Assembly (NCBI RefSeq): GCF_001713375.1
Contig: NZ_CP016449.1
Location: 4,259,501 to 4,323,500 of the forward strand
Direction of reading: 5' to 3'
Length of the DNA: 64,000 bases
Source: Hydrogenophaga sp. RAC07
Lineage (GTDB): Bacteria; Pseudomonadota; Gammaproteobacteria; Burkholderiales; Burkholderiaceae_C
The notes below the pieces were generated by a model. The model made no database searches. It saw only the letters and a program-made list of their open reading frames with translations, and had not been told where the DNA came from. Made by a program: the position numbers and the translations under genes. Within the stretch, counting starts at the first letter, position 1. The number at the start of each line of letters is the position of its first letter. Of the stretch, positions 41,686 to 50,519 are shown in pieces.

Positions 41686-42501
41686 ATGACCAAAATCGTT
41701 GTCGTCACCTCCGGCAAGGGCGGTGTGGGCAAAACCACCACCAGCGCCAGCTTTGCCTCCGGCCTCGCCCTGCGTGGCCACAAGACCGCCGTGATCGACT
41801 TCGACGTCGGCCTGCGTAACCTCGACCTGATCATGGGCTGCGAACGCCGCGTGGTGTACGACCTGATCAACGTGATCCAGGGCGAAGCCAACCTGAACCA
41901 GGCGTTGATCAAGGACAAGCAGTGCGACAACCTCTTCGTTCTGGCCGCCAGCCAGACGCGCGACAAGGATGCGCTGAGCCAGGAGGGCGTGCACAAGGTG
42001 CTGACCGACCTGTCCGCCATGGGCTTCGAGTACATCGTGTGCGATTCGCCCGCCGGCATCGAGACCGGTGCGTTGATGGCCATGCATTACGCCGACGAAG
42101 CACTCATCGTCACCAACCCCGAAGTCTCCAGCGTGCGCGATTCCGACCGCATCCTGGGCATGCTGGGCAGCAAGACCCAACGCGCGATTGAAGGCAAGGA
42201 ACCCATCAAGGAACACCTGCTGATTACGCGCTACAACCCGACGCGCGTGGCCGACGGCCAGATGCTCAGCCTGGAAGACATTCAGGACATCCTGCGCATC
42301 AAGCTCATCGGCGTGATCCCCGAGAGCGAAAACGTGCTGACCGCGTCCAACCAGGGCACGCCGGCCATCCACCTCAAGGGCACTGACGTGGCCGAGGCCT
42401 ACAGCGACGTGATCGACCGTTTCCTCGGGGCCGACAAGCCGCTGCGTTTCATCGAGGCCGAAAAGGCCGGTTTCTTCAAACGCCTGTTCGGGGGGAAATG
42501 A
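41686..42501 (+). CDS. minD: Septum site-determining ATPase MinD
   Basis: 271 aa. The deviant Walker A KGGVGKTTTSASFASGLA at residue 10, the DFDVGLRNLDLIMGCERRV switch segment and the C-terminal amphipathic membrane-targeting helix KAGFFKRLFGGK are all present. It binds the membrane with ATP and recruits MinC to block polar division. It has AGAAGGACC upstream and is followed three bases later by minE. Confidence 0.96.
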   Translation: MTKIVVVTSGKGGVGKTTTSASFASGLALRGHKTAVIDFDVGLRNLDLIMGCERRVVYDLINVIQGEANLNQALIKDKQCDNLFVLAASQTRDKDALSQEGVHKVLTDLSAMGFEYIVCDSPAGIETGALMAMHYADEALIVTNPEVSSVRDSDRILGMLGSKTQRAIEGKEPIKEHLLITRYNPTRVADGQMLSLEDIQDILRIKLIGVIPESENVLTASNQGTPAIHLKGTDVAEAYSDVIDRFLGADKPLRFIEAEKAGFFKRLFGGK

Positions 42502-42504
42502 CGC

Positions 42505-42765
42505 ATGTCGATCTTTTCCTTTCTGCTCGGCGAGAAGAAAAAAACCGCCAGCGTCGCCAAGGAGCGGCTGCAGATCATCCTGGCGCACGAGCGCAGCGGC
42601 CGCAGTGCATCCGAGCCGGACTATCTGCCCGCCTTGCAGCGTGAACTGGTCGCGGTGATCAGCAAGTACATCAAGATCAACCCGGACGACATCAAGGTCC
42701 AGCTCGACCGCCAGGACAACCTGGACGTGCTCGAAGTCAAGATCGAGTTGCCTGACCGCAAGTAA
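42505..42765 (+). CDS. minE: Cell division topological specificity factor MinE
   Basis: 86 aa, standard length. The N-terminal MinD-binding helix/strand ([14 protein letters not shown], residues 20-33) and the C-terminal dimer domain ([23 protein letters not shown]) are intact. It stimulates MinD ATPase to drive pole-to-pole oscillation. Confidence 0.96.
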   Translation: MSIFSFLLGEKKKTASVAKERLQIILAHERSGRSASEPDYLPALQRELVAVISKYIKINPDDIKVQLDRQDNLDVLEVKIELPDRK

Positions 42766-43462
42766 CGGCGCGATCGCACGTCGATCCAGCGTGCTGCCGG
42801 GCTTGTTCAGCAGCACGCAACGCCTGAAGCGCCCGTTGTTCAAGGTGCGCCCTCCGACTGGGTCTCGTGCAACGTCATTGGTGAGGTGCTGTATTCAGCA
42901 AGTGGCTGCCCGGAGAACACCGCAGCCACGCGTCCACCTGACCCACCGCTGCGGCAGCCATCTCGGATCCCAAGCGCCGCTGTGGTGACCCTCTTCCACT
43001 GCAAGGCATACAGCGGCGGGACATTTTGGGCGAACACGCACTGCAACCAACACAAGGCCACCCGGGATCGCCAGTTCGCGTTGCGCTGTTGAAGCTTTCG
43101 CCCGCGCGCTTCTGAAGCACGGCAGGATGCTGCGCACCGTGATATCATGCGCGGTCGCCTTGAGCGACCAGCCGCGTCCAAGCCTTCGGGCCCAAATGCA
43201 CCGCCCCCGGCAGAGGGGCTGCTGGTCCAGCCCCTACAAGGTGCGCCACCCCGCTCTCTCACAGCACCGTGGCCTTTCCCTCCCTGCCTTGCCTGAACCC
43301 CTGCCGTGGTTCGTGCGCCGGTCCCGGTCGATTGTTTCTTGCATCGACCCGTGTCCGGATCAGGCGGTGAGACACCCCGGCGCTGGGGCTGCCAATGGTT
43401 CCTGATTTTTTGATTCGGGTCTTTCCGACGCAGTGGCGAACGCCACGCGCCCCGACCCCACG
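42766..43462 (+). other. 697-base intergenic stretch after minE, possible long 5' leader
   Basis: No convincing gene is found. It holds a TATCAT -10-like hexamer at 43143-43148 and, just downstream, two perfect small stem-loops: GGTCGC/GCGACC (43153-43169) and AGGGGCTG/CAGCCCCT (43214-43235). These could be part of a structured leader for the downstream IF-1 genes or a small RNA. The -35 is weak, so the case is tentative. Confidence 0.3.
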
Positions 43463-43741
43463 ATGTTTTTGATGATTCACACGATTTCCACGATTCCGAC
43501 AACGATTCCCTCCCCGCTCACCCTGGGCAAGTACCGCATCGCGGCTCTGCCGCGCCCCCTGCCTTGCGGCCAGTTCGCCGCCCAGGTGTCGATTGCCAGC
43601 GGTGCCGGCAGCGCGTCCACCGCACGTGTCATGCGCTTTGACAGCGCCTTCCCCACCCACGCCGCCGCGGCCGACTACGGCCTGGCGCAGGGCATCGACT
43701 GGGTGCACGACACCACCCGTCTGGCGGCCCGCCCGAACTGA
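43463..43741 (+). CDS. Conserved-looking hypothetical protein upstream of infA
   Basis: About 92 aa from ATG 43463 (ATG 43472 is also possible). The product starts [20 protein letters not shown], has a central [13 protein letters not shown] and ends with [24 protein letters not shown]-rich third positions match the neighbours. There is no signal peptide and no known family that I recognise. The gene is 28 bases upstream of infA and may be co-transcribed with it. No strong Shine-Dalgarno is visible. Confidence 0.5.
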   Translation: MFLMIHTISTIPTTIPSPLTLGKYRIAALPRPLPCGQFAAQVSIASGAGSASTARVMRFDSAFPTHAAAADYGLAQGIDWVHDTTRLAARPN

Positions 43742-43769
43742 CCGATACACTTCAAGCAAAGGAAACACC

Positions 43770-44024
43770 ATGGCCAAAGAAGAACTGATCGACATGATGG
43801 GCATCGTCAACGAGGTGCTGCCCGACACGCGCTTTCGTGTGACGCTGGACAACGGTCACCAGCTGATTGCCTATTCCGCCGGCAAGATGAAGAAAAACCA
43901 CATCCGCATCCTTGCGGGTGACCGGGTCTCGCTCGAACTCTCGCCCTACGACCTGACCAAGGGCCGCATCAACTTCCGCCACATCGAAGGCCGCGGCCCG
44001 ATGGTGCCGCGCAAGCCGCGCTGA
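43770..44024 (+). CDS. infA: Translation initiation factor IF-1
   Basis: 84 aa, an S1/OB-fold protein: [39 protein letters not shown], and [21 protein letters not shown] are the strands of IF-1. The C-terminal [13 protein letters not shown] extension beyond the usual 72 residues is typical of the second IF-1 form of Burkholderiales. AAAGGAAACACC precedes the ATG. Not being in a ribosomal-protein cluster, it is probably the extra paralogue. Confidence 0.92.
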   Translation: MAKEELIDMMGIVNEVLPDTRFRVTLDNGHQLIAYSAGKMKKNHIRILAGDRVSLELSPYDLTKGRINFRHIEGRGPMVPRKPR

Positions 44025-44044
44025 TCTTGTCTTGAGTTGGTGAT

Positions 44045-44075
44045 GACAGCGCCCGGGCCGGCGCTGTCTTGCTTT
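44045..44075 (+). terminator. Intrinsic terminator after infA
   Basis: GACAGCGCC (44045-44053) and GGCGCTGTC (44060-44068) form a perfect 9-bp stem with a 6-base loop, followed by TTGCTTT. It lies 20 bases after the infA stop and 10 bases before the convergent aroG stop. Confidence 0.8.
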
Positions 44076-44085
44076 GTGCGCCGCC

Positions 44086-45195
44086 TCAAGCGGCAGTGTT
44101 GACGCGCTCCCTGCGCGCACGCACGGCGGCTGCCAGCCCGTGCAACACCGGCACCGTCTGCTCGAATCCGATGCAGGCGTCGGTCACGCTCACACCCACC
44201 CTCAGCACCTGACCCGGCACGATGTCCTGCCGTCCCTCGTGCAGATGGCTTTCGATCATCACGCCCACGATGCGTTGGTCACCCGCCGCCACCTGCGCCG
44301 CCACGTCGGCCGCCACGTCAATCTGCCGCTGGTGCTGTTTGCTGCTGTTGGCGTGCGACACATCCACCATCACCTGCTCGCGCAAACCCGCCTTGCGCAG
44401 CAGTGCGCACGCCGCATTCACGTCGGCGGCGCTGTAGTTGGGTTGTGCGCCGCCGCGCAGGATCACGTGGCAGTCGTCATTGCCGCGCGTCTCGAAGATG
44501 GCGGCCTGTCCCATCTTGGTCATGCCCATGAAGGCGTGTGAGGCCTGGGCCGCCTGGATGGCGTCCGACGCCACCTTCACGCCGCCGTCGGTGCCGTTTT
44601 TGAAACCGACCGGGCAGCTCAAACCGCTGGCGAGCTGGCGGTGGCTCTGGCTCTCGGTGGTGCGCGCCCCGATCGCGCCCCAGCTCACCAGGTCGCTGAT
44701 GAACTGAGGGCTGAGCAGGTCCAGGAACTCGGTGCCCACCGGCAGGCCCAGCGCCAGGATGTCGAGCAGCAGGGCGCGCGCCATTTCCAGGCCTTCGTTG
44801 ATGGCAAAGCTGCCATCCAGGTGCGGGTCGTTGATATAGCCCTTCCAGCCTACGGTGGTGCGCGGCTTCTCGAAATACACGCGCATCACCACCATCAGGT
44901 CGTCTTGCAGTGCGGCGGCCTGTTCCTTGAGCCGGCGCGCGTAGTCGATGGCCTGCGCGTGGTCGTGGATGGAGCACGGGCCCACCACCACCACCAGCCG
45001 GTCGTCCTGACCGTGCAGCACCCGCGAGATGGCGCTGCGGCTGGATTCCACCAGGGCCTGGGCGGCATCGGTGGCCGGTTGCCACTCCTGCAGCAGCGAG
45101 GGCGTGATCAGCGGACGCACGGCGCCGATGCGCAGGTCGTCGATGCGGGTGGTGTCGTGGGTGGTGAGCGCGGCGTGTGGGATATGGGATTTCAT
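44086..45195 (-). CDS. aroG: 3-deoxy-7-phosphoheptulonate (DAHP) synthase, class I
   Basis: 369 aa. The core KDGDG-like loop and conserved VVVGPCSIHD (residues about 65-74), VYFEKPRTTVGWKGYINDP (about 106-124) and the metal ligands in GTEFLD, FMGMTK and VDVSHANSSKQ are present. It condenses PEP and erythrose-4-phosphate at the entry to aromatic biosynthesis. The allosteric type (Phe, Tyr or Trp) cannot be told from this reading. The start at MKSHIPHAAL has no strong Shine-Dalgarno. Confidence 0.93.
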   Translation of the reverse strand: MKSHIPHAALTTHDTTRIDDLRIGAVRPLITPSLLQEWQPATDAAQALVESSRSAISRVLHGQDDRLVVVVGPCSIHDHAQAIDYARRLKEQAAALQDDLMVVMRVYFEKPRTTVGWKGYINDPHLDGSFAINEGLEMARALLLDILALGLPVGTEFLDLLSPQFISDLVSWGAIGARTTESQSHRQLASGLSCPVGFKNGTDGGVKVASDAIQAAQASHAFMGMTKMGQAAIFETRGNDDCHVILRGGAQPNYSAADVNAACALLRKAGLREQVMVDVSHANSSKQHQRQIDVAADVAAQVAAGDQRIVGVMIESHLHEGRQDIVPGQVLRVGVSVTDACIGFEQTVPVLHGLAAAVRARRERVNTAA

Positions 45196-45362
45196 ACAGG
45201 TGAAATTGACATGCGTGTGAAAAAGCGGCGGACCGAGATGGACCGTTGCGGAAAAAGTCACTCTGCGGGGGATTCTGGGGGTTGGGCGGGTTCAAGACCC
45301 GGGCGCGCGCACCGAAACAAGAGGTTACAGCCCCGTCGGGGCCTCATTGAGCGAGGCAGCAT

Positions 45363-45857
45363 ATGAAGATTTTCCGTTTTGTACTGGTGGCGCTGGCCGT
45401 CAGCACCGCGTTTCCCGCCTTCGCAGAATCGGCATCCACCGACGGTGCACCCTTCTGGCAGAAGCCCGGAGGCGAGATCTGGCTCAACGTGGGCGGCTTC
45501 TCGCGCCATTTCAACCGGCAGGCCAACCACAACGAAAACAACTTCGGCCTGGGACTGGAGTACCGGACCAACAAAGAGCTCTCGTTCATGGCGGGCAGCT
45601 ACCGCAACAGCGTGCGCAAGAACACCACCTACGCCGCGGTCAACTGGCAGCCCCTGTCCATGGGCTCGTTCAAGCTGGGCGCTGCGGTGGGTTTGATGAA
45701 CGGCTATCCGGCCATGAACCGGGGAGGCACCTTCTTCGCGGCCCTGCCCATGGCCACCTACGAGGGTCGGCGTTTCGGCGTGAACCTGGGTCTGATTCCG
45801 TCGATGAAGGACGTCAACGGTGCGGTGATCCTGCAGTTCAAGATGCGCTTGAACTGA
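45363..45857 (+). CDS. Exported outer-membrane beta-barrel protein, PagP-like
   Basis: 164 aa. Signal peptide to about AFA-E (residue 21). The mature part alternates aromatic strands: NVGGFSRHFNR, NNFGLGLEYR, SFMAGSYRNSVRKN and YAAVNWQPLSMGSFKLG, ending MRLN as for a barrel C-terminus. The order H, then YRNS, then WQPL-GSFKLG resembles lipid A palmitoyltransferase PagP, but the catalytic Asp position of FKDS is Asn here. It may be an inactive or altered relative. The 3' end overlaps the convergent exonuclease by 20 bases. Confidence 0.6.
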   Translation: MKIFRFVLVALAVSTAFPAFAESASTDGAPFWQKPGGEIWLNVGGFSRHFNRQANHNENNFGLGLEYRTNKELSFMAGSYRNSVRKNTTYAAVNWQPLSMGSFKLGAAVGLMNGYPAMNRGGTFFAALPMATYEGRRFGVNLGLIPSMKDVNGAVILQFKMRLN

Positions 45858-46482
45858 GTGCCTCGGTCAGTGCGGCGCGCCGGGCACTGAAGAAGCGCGG
45901 CAGCTGCTGGCGGGTGCAGCGCTGCAGATCCATCAACACACCATGGTCCGGCCGGGCCACGCCGTGCTGCGTGCGCAGGTCGTGCTGGATGCGCCCGAGC
46001 AGTTCGGCGGCCATCTCGGCGTCGGCCAGGGCCCTGTGGGCCTGGCCGGTGCGTGGCAGATGGAAAAAATCCACCAGCACACCCAGTTTGTGGCTGGGCG
46101 CCTGCGGGTAGAGCCGGCGCGCGAGCAACACCGTGCAGGCAAACGCGTGTGGCGCGTCCAGCCCGGCGAGTGCGAGTTCGGCCATCCAGAAGCGGCGGTC
46201 GAACGACGCGTTGTGCGCCACCAGGGGCACCGCACCCACGAAACGCGCAGCATCCGCCATGACCGCCTCGGCCTTCGGTGCACGGGCCACCATCTCGTTG
46301 GTGATGCCGGTGAGCTGGGTGATGAACGAAGGGATGCGCACGCCCGCATTCATGAGGCTTTGAAACCGGTCCACCACACGGCCGTGTTCGGTGATGACGA
46401 TGGCCACCTCGGTGGCTCGGTCCCCGAGCGAGGGCGAGATGCCGGTGGTTTCGAAGTCGATGACGGCGATGGGAGAAGGCAT
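45838..46482 (-). CDS. DnaQ-like 3'-5' exonuclease (DEDDh family)
   Basis: 214 aa. Exo I motif VIDFETTGISPS (residues 6-17, D and E), exo II HNASFDRRF (about 94-102) and exo III HRALADAEMAAELL (about 152-165) give the DEDDh set. It is a stand-alone exonuclease, probably acting on small RNA or DNA; the substrate is not identifiable. It overlaps the 3' end of the barrel gene, showing tight packing. Confidence 0.88.
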   Translation of the reverse strand: MPSPIAVIDFETTGISPSLGDRATEVAIVITEHGRVVDRFQSLMNAGVRIPSFITQLTGITNEMVARAPKAEAVMADAARFVGAVPLVAHNASFDRRFWMAELALAGLDAPHAFACTVLLARRLYPQAPSHKLGVLVDFFHLPRTGQAHRALADAEMAAELLGRIQHDLRTQHGVARPDHGVLMDLQRCTRQQLPRFFSARRAALTEALSSSAS

Positions 46483-46536
46483 GAGGGCGGAGAGCAGAAC
46501 GCGGACCGGGCGGGTGCAGCCGGCGATGCGACGAGC

Positions 46537-47913
46537 TTAACCCTGCACCTCGGGCTGCCCGGGTTCGCACACCTCGCCTTCGGTCTGCGCCTTGCAGGGC
46601 AGCTCCGCCTTGATGTGCGTGCCCTGGCCCGGGCTGCTGACGATGTCCAGCCGCCCGGCGTGCGACTCCACGCGCACGCGCATGCCGATCAGGCCGTGGT
46701 GGCGCGCGGGCACGGTGTGCGCGTGAAAGCCACAGCCGTCGTCGCGCACACCCACCCGCACCCAGTCACCCTCCGCCTCCAGACTCACCCACACCTGCCG
46801 CGCCTTGGCGTATTTGCTGATGTTGGTGAGCGACTCCTGCACCAGGCGGAACACGGTCAGTTCACATTCCTTGTCCAGGTTCACCGACTCCAGATCGGTG
46901 TTGACCGGCAGGCCCAGGTTGCTCGCTGCGTCCTGGCACAACACCTCCAGCGCCGACACCAGGCCAAGCTGGTCGAGCGATGAAGGGCGCAGGTGTTCGA
47001 TGATGCGGCGCTTGACCGCGATGCCTTCGTTGAGGCGCTGCTCGATGCCGCCCATGCGTTCCTGCGCCTGCGCCGGCAGCTCGGGAATCCGTCGCAGCCG
47101 CGCCAGCTCCAGCTTCATGGCGGTGAAGAGTCCGCCCAGTTCATCGTGCAACTCGCGCGCCATGCGACCGCGCTCGTCTTCGCGCGTGGTCACGAGGTGG
47201 CCGGCGAGTTCGCGCAACTCGGCTGTGCGCAGCGCCACCTGCGATGCGAGGTACTCGCTCTCGCGCGCCTTCTGTTCGTCGCTGTAGCGCAGCTGGCGCG
47301 TGAACAGCACCAGGCCCAGCACGGAGATGAGCACCAGAAGGTGCAAGGCCACACGGTTGATCATGATGGCGTCGAACAGCGACACGCGCGCGGTCTGCTG
47401 CAAGGCGGCCGCCCGCTGAAGCACCAGATCGAACCCGGCACGCAGGTCGGCGTAGGCGGTGCGGCCGCGGTCGCTGCTGGCCATCAGCCGGGCCTGCGTG
47501 CGCCGGCCGCGCTCGGCGGTGTCCATCCACTGCTCCATGGCGGTCACGCGCGACTGGATGGCCATGCGCAGTTCCTCCACCGACACGGTGCGCTGCGGAT
47601 CCACATCGGCGATGAGTTGAAACGCCCCGCTCTGCGCTTCGGCCAGCGCCATGATGGATTCGCGGTAGTCGTCGCGGTCTGCGGCCTGGCCGTTGATGAG
47701 GAAAGCGCGTGCCGCCGTCTCGGCGTCGGTCAGGTGCTGCAACACGCGCCCGGCCTGCAGGCGCGCGTCGGTGAGCGCAATGCCTTGCGTGAGCGTGGTG
47801 CGCGAATGCTGGAAAGCGCCTTCGATGACCACCACGGCGACCACCGCCAGGGCCAGCACCACCGGCATCACATACCGCGTGCGCGCCACGCGCTCGATCG
47901 ACGACTTGATCAT
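46537..47913 (-). CDS. Sensor histidine kinase with CHASE3 sensor, NarX/UhpB type
   Basis: 458 aa. Helix 1 is at about residues 14-33, a CHASE3 sensor region at about 36-180, helix 2 at about 186-206, then HisKA_3 with H256 in RMARELHDELGGLFTAMK and a HATPase domain (VQESLTNISKYAKA, DDGCGF, GLIGMRVRVES). It phosphorylates a LuxR-type regulator in this class. A receiver-only protein follows 50 bases upstream and a NarL regulator lies 2 kb away, so the cluster likely forms one pathway. Confidence 0.88.
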   Translation of the reverse strand: MIKSSIERVARTRYVMPVVLALAVVAVVVIEGAFQHSRTTLTQGIALTDARLQAGRVLQHLTDAETAARAFLINGQAADRDDYRESIMALAEAQSGAFQLIADVDPQRTVSVEELRMAIQSRVTAMEQWMDTAERGRRTQARLMASSDRGRTAYADLRAGFDLVLQRAAALQQTARVSLFDAIMINRVALHLLVLISVLGLVLFTRQLRYSDEQKARESEYLASQVALRTAELRELAGHLVTTREDERGRMARELHDELGGLFTAMKLELARLRRIPELPAQAQERMGGIEQRLNEGIAVKRRIIEHLRPSSLDQLGLVSALEVLCQDAASNLGLPVNTDLESVNLDKECELTVFRLVQESLTNISKYAKARQVWVSLEAEGDWVRVGVRDDGCGFHAHTVPARHHGLIGMRVRVESHAGRLDIVSSPGQGTHIKAELPCKAQTEGEVCEPGQPEVQG

Positions 47914-47962
47914 CCCGGCTCCCGGTGGCTTGCGCGCCGCGCAAGCCTCGTTGTTGTGGAAA

Positions 47963-48385
47963 CTAATTCAGTTCGCCGGGCTGTGTGGCCGAACCATCCG
48001 ACACGCGTGCGCAATAGGTGATGAGGTCGTCCAGTTCACACGACTTGTCGAACACCCTGTCTGCCCCCAGGACCGCACAACGCCGGCGGATATCGGCGGT
48101 GGCGTAGTTGGTCAGCACCACACGCCGGGCACCGAGGTGCGCATCCTGCGCCGCCTTGAGCACACCCAGGCCAGAGCCCGTGACGAGGAATATATCGATG
48201 ATCAGCAGATCGAGTGAATCGCCCTCGCTGCGCAGCCAGCGCAACGCGCCGGCCTCATCGCGCGCATGACCCACCACCTCCACTTCGGTCAGCTCCTGCA
48301 GCGTGGACACCAGGTTCTCGTAGATCACCTGGTTGTCTTCAACGATGAAGGTCTTGAGCGCGGGCATGTAGGTTTGGGTGTTCAT
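47963..48385 (-). CDS. Stand-alone receiver-domain response regulator
   Basis: 140 aa, only a REC domain. The acidic pocket (VEDN, residues 15-18), phospho-acceptor D64 in LIIDIFL and switch Thr/Lys in LTNYAT and VFDKS are present. It has no output domain, so it would act as a phosphate sink or as a binding partner for another protein. It lies directly upstream of the CHASE3 kinase gene. The start at the ATG at 48385 leaves an alternative at MPALK. Confidence 0.85.
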   Translation of the reverse strand: MNTQTYMPALKTFIVEDNQVIYENLVSTLQELTEVEVVGHARDEAGALRWLRSEGDSLDLLIIDIFLVTGSGLGVLKAAQDAHLGARRVVLTNYATADIRRRCAVLGADRVFDKSCELDDLITYCARVSDGSATQPGELN

Positions 48386-48494
48386 GAACGGATTCAGGGC
48401 GCCCCGCATTGCTGCGATGTGCGCCCTGTGAGCTTCGTTGAAAAAGGCCGCAGCGTCTGTAGGTGGCGTCCTACAGCGTGCGGTGCGGCGGCGT

Positions 48495-48806
48495 TCAGCG
48501 CACCAGGATGTCGTTGCGGACGGCCTGCACGCCGGGGGTGGAGCGGGCCAGGCGTTCGGCCGTCGCGCGCTCGTCGGTCGACTTGGCAAAGCCCGAGAGC
48601 TGCACCGTGCCGTTGAGGGTTTCCACGTTGATGGACGTTGCGCTGACGGTCTTGTCTTCGGCCATGCGCGCCTTCACCCGGGTGGTGATGGTGGCATCGT
48701 CGATGTAGGCACCCACGGTCTGCTGGTCGCGGGCGACTGCGCAGCCGGTGAGCTGAACCAGAGAGAAGGCGGCAGCGGCCGCCAACACGGCGTGTGCGAG
48801 TTTCAT
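48495..48806 (-). CDS. BON-domain lipoprotein
   Basis: 103 aa. Lipobox LTGC (Cys22) after a signal peptide, then one BON domain (DDATITTRVKARMAEDKTVSATSINVE followed by GTVQLSGFAKS, RATAERLARSTPGVQAVRN). BON proteins bind phospholipid or membrane and are often induced by osmotic or envelope stress. It lies near a second BON protein and a CsbD gene, consistent with a stress island. Confidence 0.9.
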   Translation of the reverse strand: MKLAHAVLAAAAAFSLVQLTGCAVARDQQTVGAYIDDATITTRVKARMAEDKTVSATSINVETLNGTVQLSGFAKSTDERATAERLARSTPGVQAVRNDILVR

Positions 48807-48844
48807 GGTGTCCTCCAGGTTTTGGTGTGTTGGTTGGGCTGTGT

Positions 48845-49288
48845 TCAGCTGTTCTTGCCAATGGTCAGGCGGTTGTCCACGGTGACCACACCGTCCACGG
48901 CGGCGGCCAGGGTGGTGGCACGGGCACGCGACGCTTCATCGGGTGCGGTGCCGGTCAGCGCGACGTTGCCGGCTTCGGTGTCCACGTCGATCTTCAAGGC
49001 GCTGAGCTGGTCGTCGGCGGCGAGTGCGGCATTCACCTTGGTGGTGATGGCCATGTCGCTGGCGCTTTCGGCCACGCTGTCGGCGGCTTTGGAACCGGCG
49101 GCCTGCATGTCGTTGGCGGCCACCTGGGCGTCGTTCTTCATCTCTGTGGCGGCGGACTGCACGGTGGCGGTGGAGTTGTCGATCCGCTGGCCCACGGTCG
49201 AGTCATCGACTTTCTCGCCGCAGGCAGCGATCAGCACGGTGGCCGCAGCGGCGGCGAACAGGGCGGTGTAACGGTGGGTGGATTTCAT
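48845..49288 (-). CDS. BON-domain lipoprotein with extended linker
   Basis: 147 aa. Lipobox IAAC (Cys23), then an Ala/Ser/Asp-rich linker of about 60 residues that looks helical (TVGQRIDNSTATVQSAATEM), and a C-terminal BON domain (DMAITTKVNAALAADDQLSALKIDVD, VALTGTAPDEAS, DGVVTVDNRL). It is a paralogue of the next gene downstream, differing mainly by the linker. Confidence 0.9.
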   Translation of the reverse strand: MKSTHRYTALFAAAAATVLIAACGEKVDDSTVGQRIDNSTATVQSAATEMKNDAQVAANDMQAAGSKAADSVAESASDMAITTKVNAALAADDQLSALKIDVDTEAGNVALTGTAPDEASRARATTLAAAVDGVVTVDNRLTIGKNS

Positions 49289-49371
49289 GGTGTTCTCCTT
49301 GGGGAAATGCGCCGGCCGGAGCCGGCGCGTGGATTCAGGGTGTCAGGTTCTGGCGTGGTGGTCGGTGCGCG

Positions 49372-49617
49372 TCAAACCTTGTCGGTGGGGCGTTTGGTGG
49401 CTTTGTCGAACCAGTCGTCACCTGCGCGGCGTTCCCATTCGGTCACTTGCCGCTCGGCTTCGTCCTTGGCCACGCCGTAGCGCTCCTGGATCTTGCCGGC
49501 GAGCTGTTCGCGGCGGCCATTGACCACGTCAAAGTCGTCATCGGTCAGCTTGCCCCACTGCTCGGTCACGCGACCTTTGAGTTGCTTCCAGTTGCCTTCG
49601 ATTCGGTCCCAATTCAT
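49372..49617 (-). CDS. CsbD-family stress protein
   Basis: 81 aa. The family pattern MNWDRIEGNWKQLKGRVTEQ, then WGKLTDDDFDVVNGRREQL, AGKIQERYGVAKDEAERQV, is complete. CsbD proteins are small stress-induced helical proteins of unknown mechanism. AGGAGAAGCAC precedes the ATG; the upstream extension was rejected. Same strand as the BON genes. Confidence 0.93.
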   Translation of the reverse strand: MNWDRIEGNWKQLKGRVTEQWGKLTDDDFDVVNGRREQLAGKIQERYGVAKDEAERQVTEWERRAGDDWFDKATKRPTDKV

Positions 49618-49871
49618 GTGCTTCTCCTGTTGAGGTTGCTTACGTGTTGGGTCGGTGGGATCACCGGCCCTCGACCCGGTGCTGTAGGTCAGCGTCAAGC
49701 CGTGCCTTCACTGTAGGAGGGGGGTGAACACAACCGTGTCGGGCATGGAGCCGTTGCCGTGTAGGACAAGGCCGATGGTCCCGGCGTGTGGCGTGTAGGC
49801 GTTGTCTGACGGCGCTCGCCCACCGGGCCTGTTAGATTTTGTGCATTTCCAACCAGGCAACCGGGGCCCTC

Positions 49872-50504
49872 ATGATCAGAATCGGAATCGTGGACGACCA
49901 CGCCATCGTGCGAAGCGGTCTGCGGCAATATCTTTCGGAGCACGTGGACCTGCGCGTGACGGGCGAAGCGAACAACGGCCGCGAGGCGCTTGAACTGGTG
50001 CGTGGTGGTGAGGTCGACGTGCTGCTGATGGACATCTCCATGCCCGAACACGGCGGCGTGGACGCGCTGCAGGCCATCAAGGCGCGCTTTCCCGATCTGG
50101 CTGTGCTCATCCTGAGCGGCTTCCCCGAAGCACAGTACGCCACCACCTTGCTGCGTTACGGTGCCAGTGGTTATCTCAACAAGGAATGTGCGCCCGAAGA
50201 CATCGTCAACGCGATCCGCACCGTGGCGCGTGGCCGGCGTTACGTGAGCCAGGCCGTGGCCGAATTGCTGGCCGACGGTGCGGCCGGCGCCAGCGAACAG
50301 CCGCCCCACGAGCTGTTGTCGGAGCGCGAGCTGCAGGTGTTCCTGCGCCTGGCCCAGGGCGAGACCATCGGCCACATGGCCGAGCAGATGTTCCTGAGCG
50401 TGAAGACCGTGAGCACCTACCGCTCGCGTGTGCTGGAAAAACTCAAGCTCGGCAGCAACAGCGACCTCACCTACTACGCGCTCAAGAACGGCCTGATCCA
50501 GTAA
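49872..50504 (+). CDS. NarL/FixJ-type response regulator
   Basis: 210 aa. REC domain with D8/D9, D54 in LLMDISMP and the switch K in YLNKECAPED, followed by a LuxR-type HTH (LSERELQVFLRLAQGETIGHMAEQMFLSVKTVSTYRSRVLEKL, about 146-190). It is divergent from the CsbD gene and would be the output regulator for the nearby CHASE3 kinase. The start at MIRIGIVDDH was chosen because the upstream extension is non-conserved. Confidence 0.92.
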   Translation: MIRIGIVDDHAIVRSGLRQYLSEHVDLRVTGEANNGREALELVRGGEVDVLLMDISMPEHGGVDALQAIKARFPDLAVLILSGFPEAQYATTLLRYGASGYLNKECAPEDIVNAIRTVARGRRYVSQAVAELLADGAAGASEQPPHELLSERELQVFLRLAQGETIGHMAEQMFLSVKTVSTYRSRVLEKLKLGSNSDLTYYALKNGLIQ

Positions 50505-50519
50505 CGAGCGCTCGCGCCC

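Noticed and set aside
42840..43502. 220-codon minus-strand frame in the gap after minE
   Set aside because: Low-complexity composition, no motif, and no Shine-Dalgarno; it looks like chance openness in GC-rich DNA.
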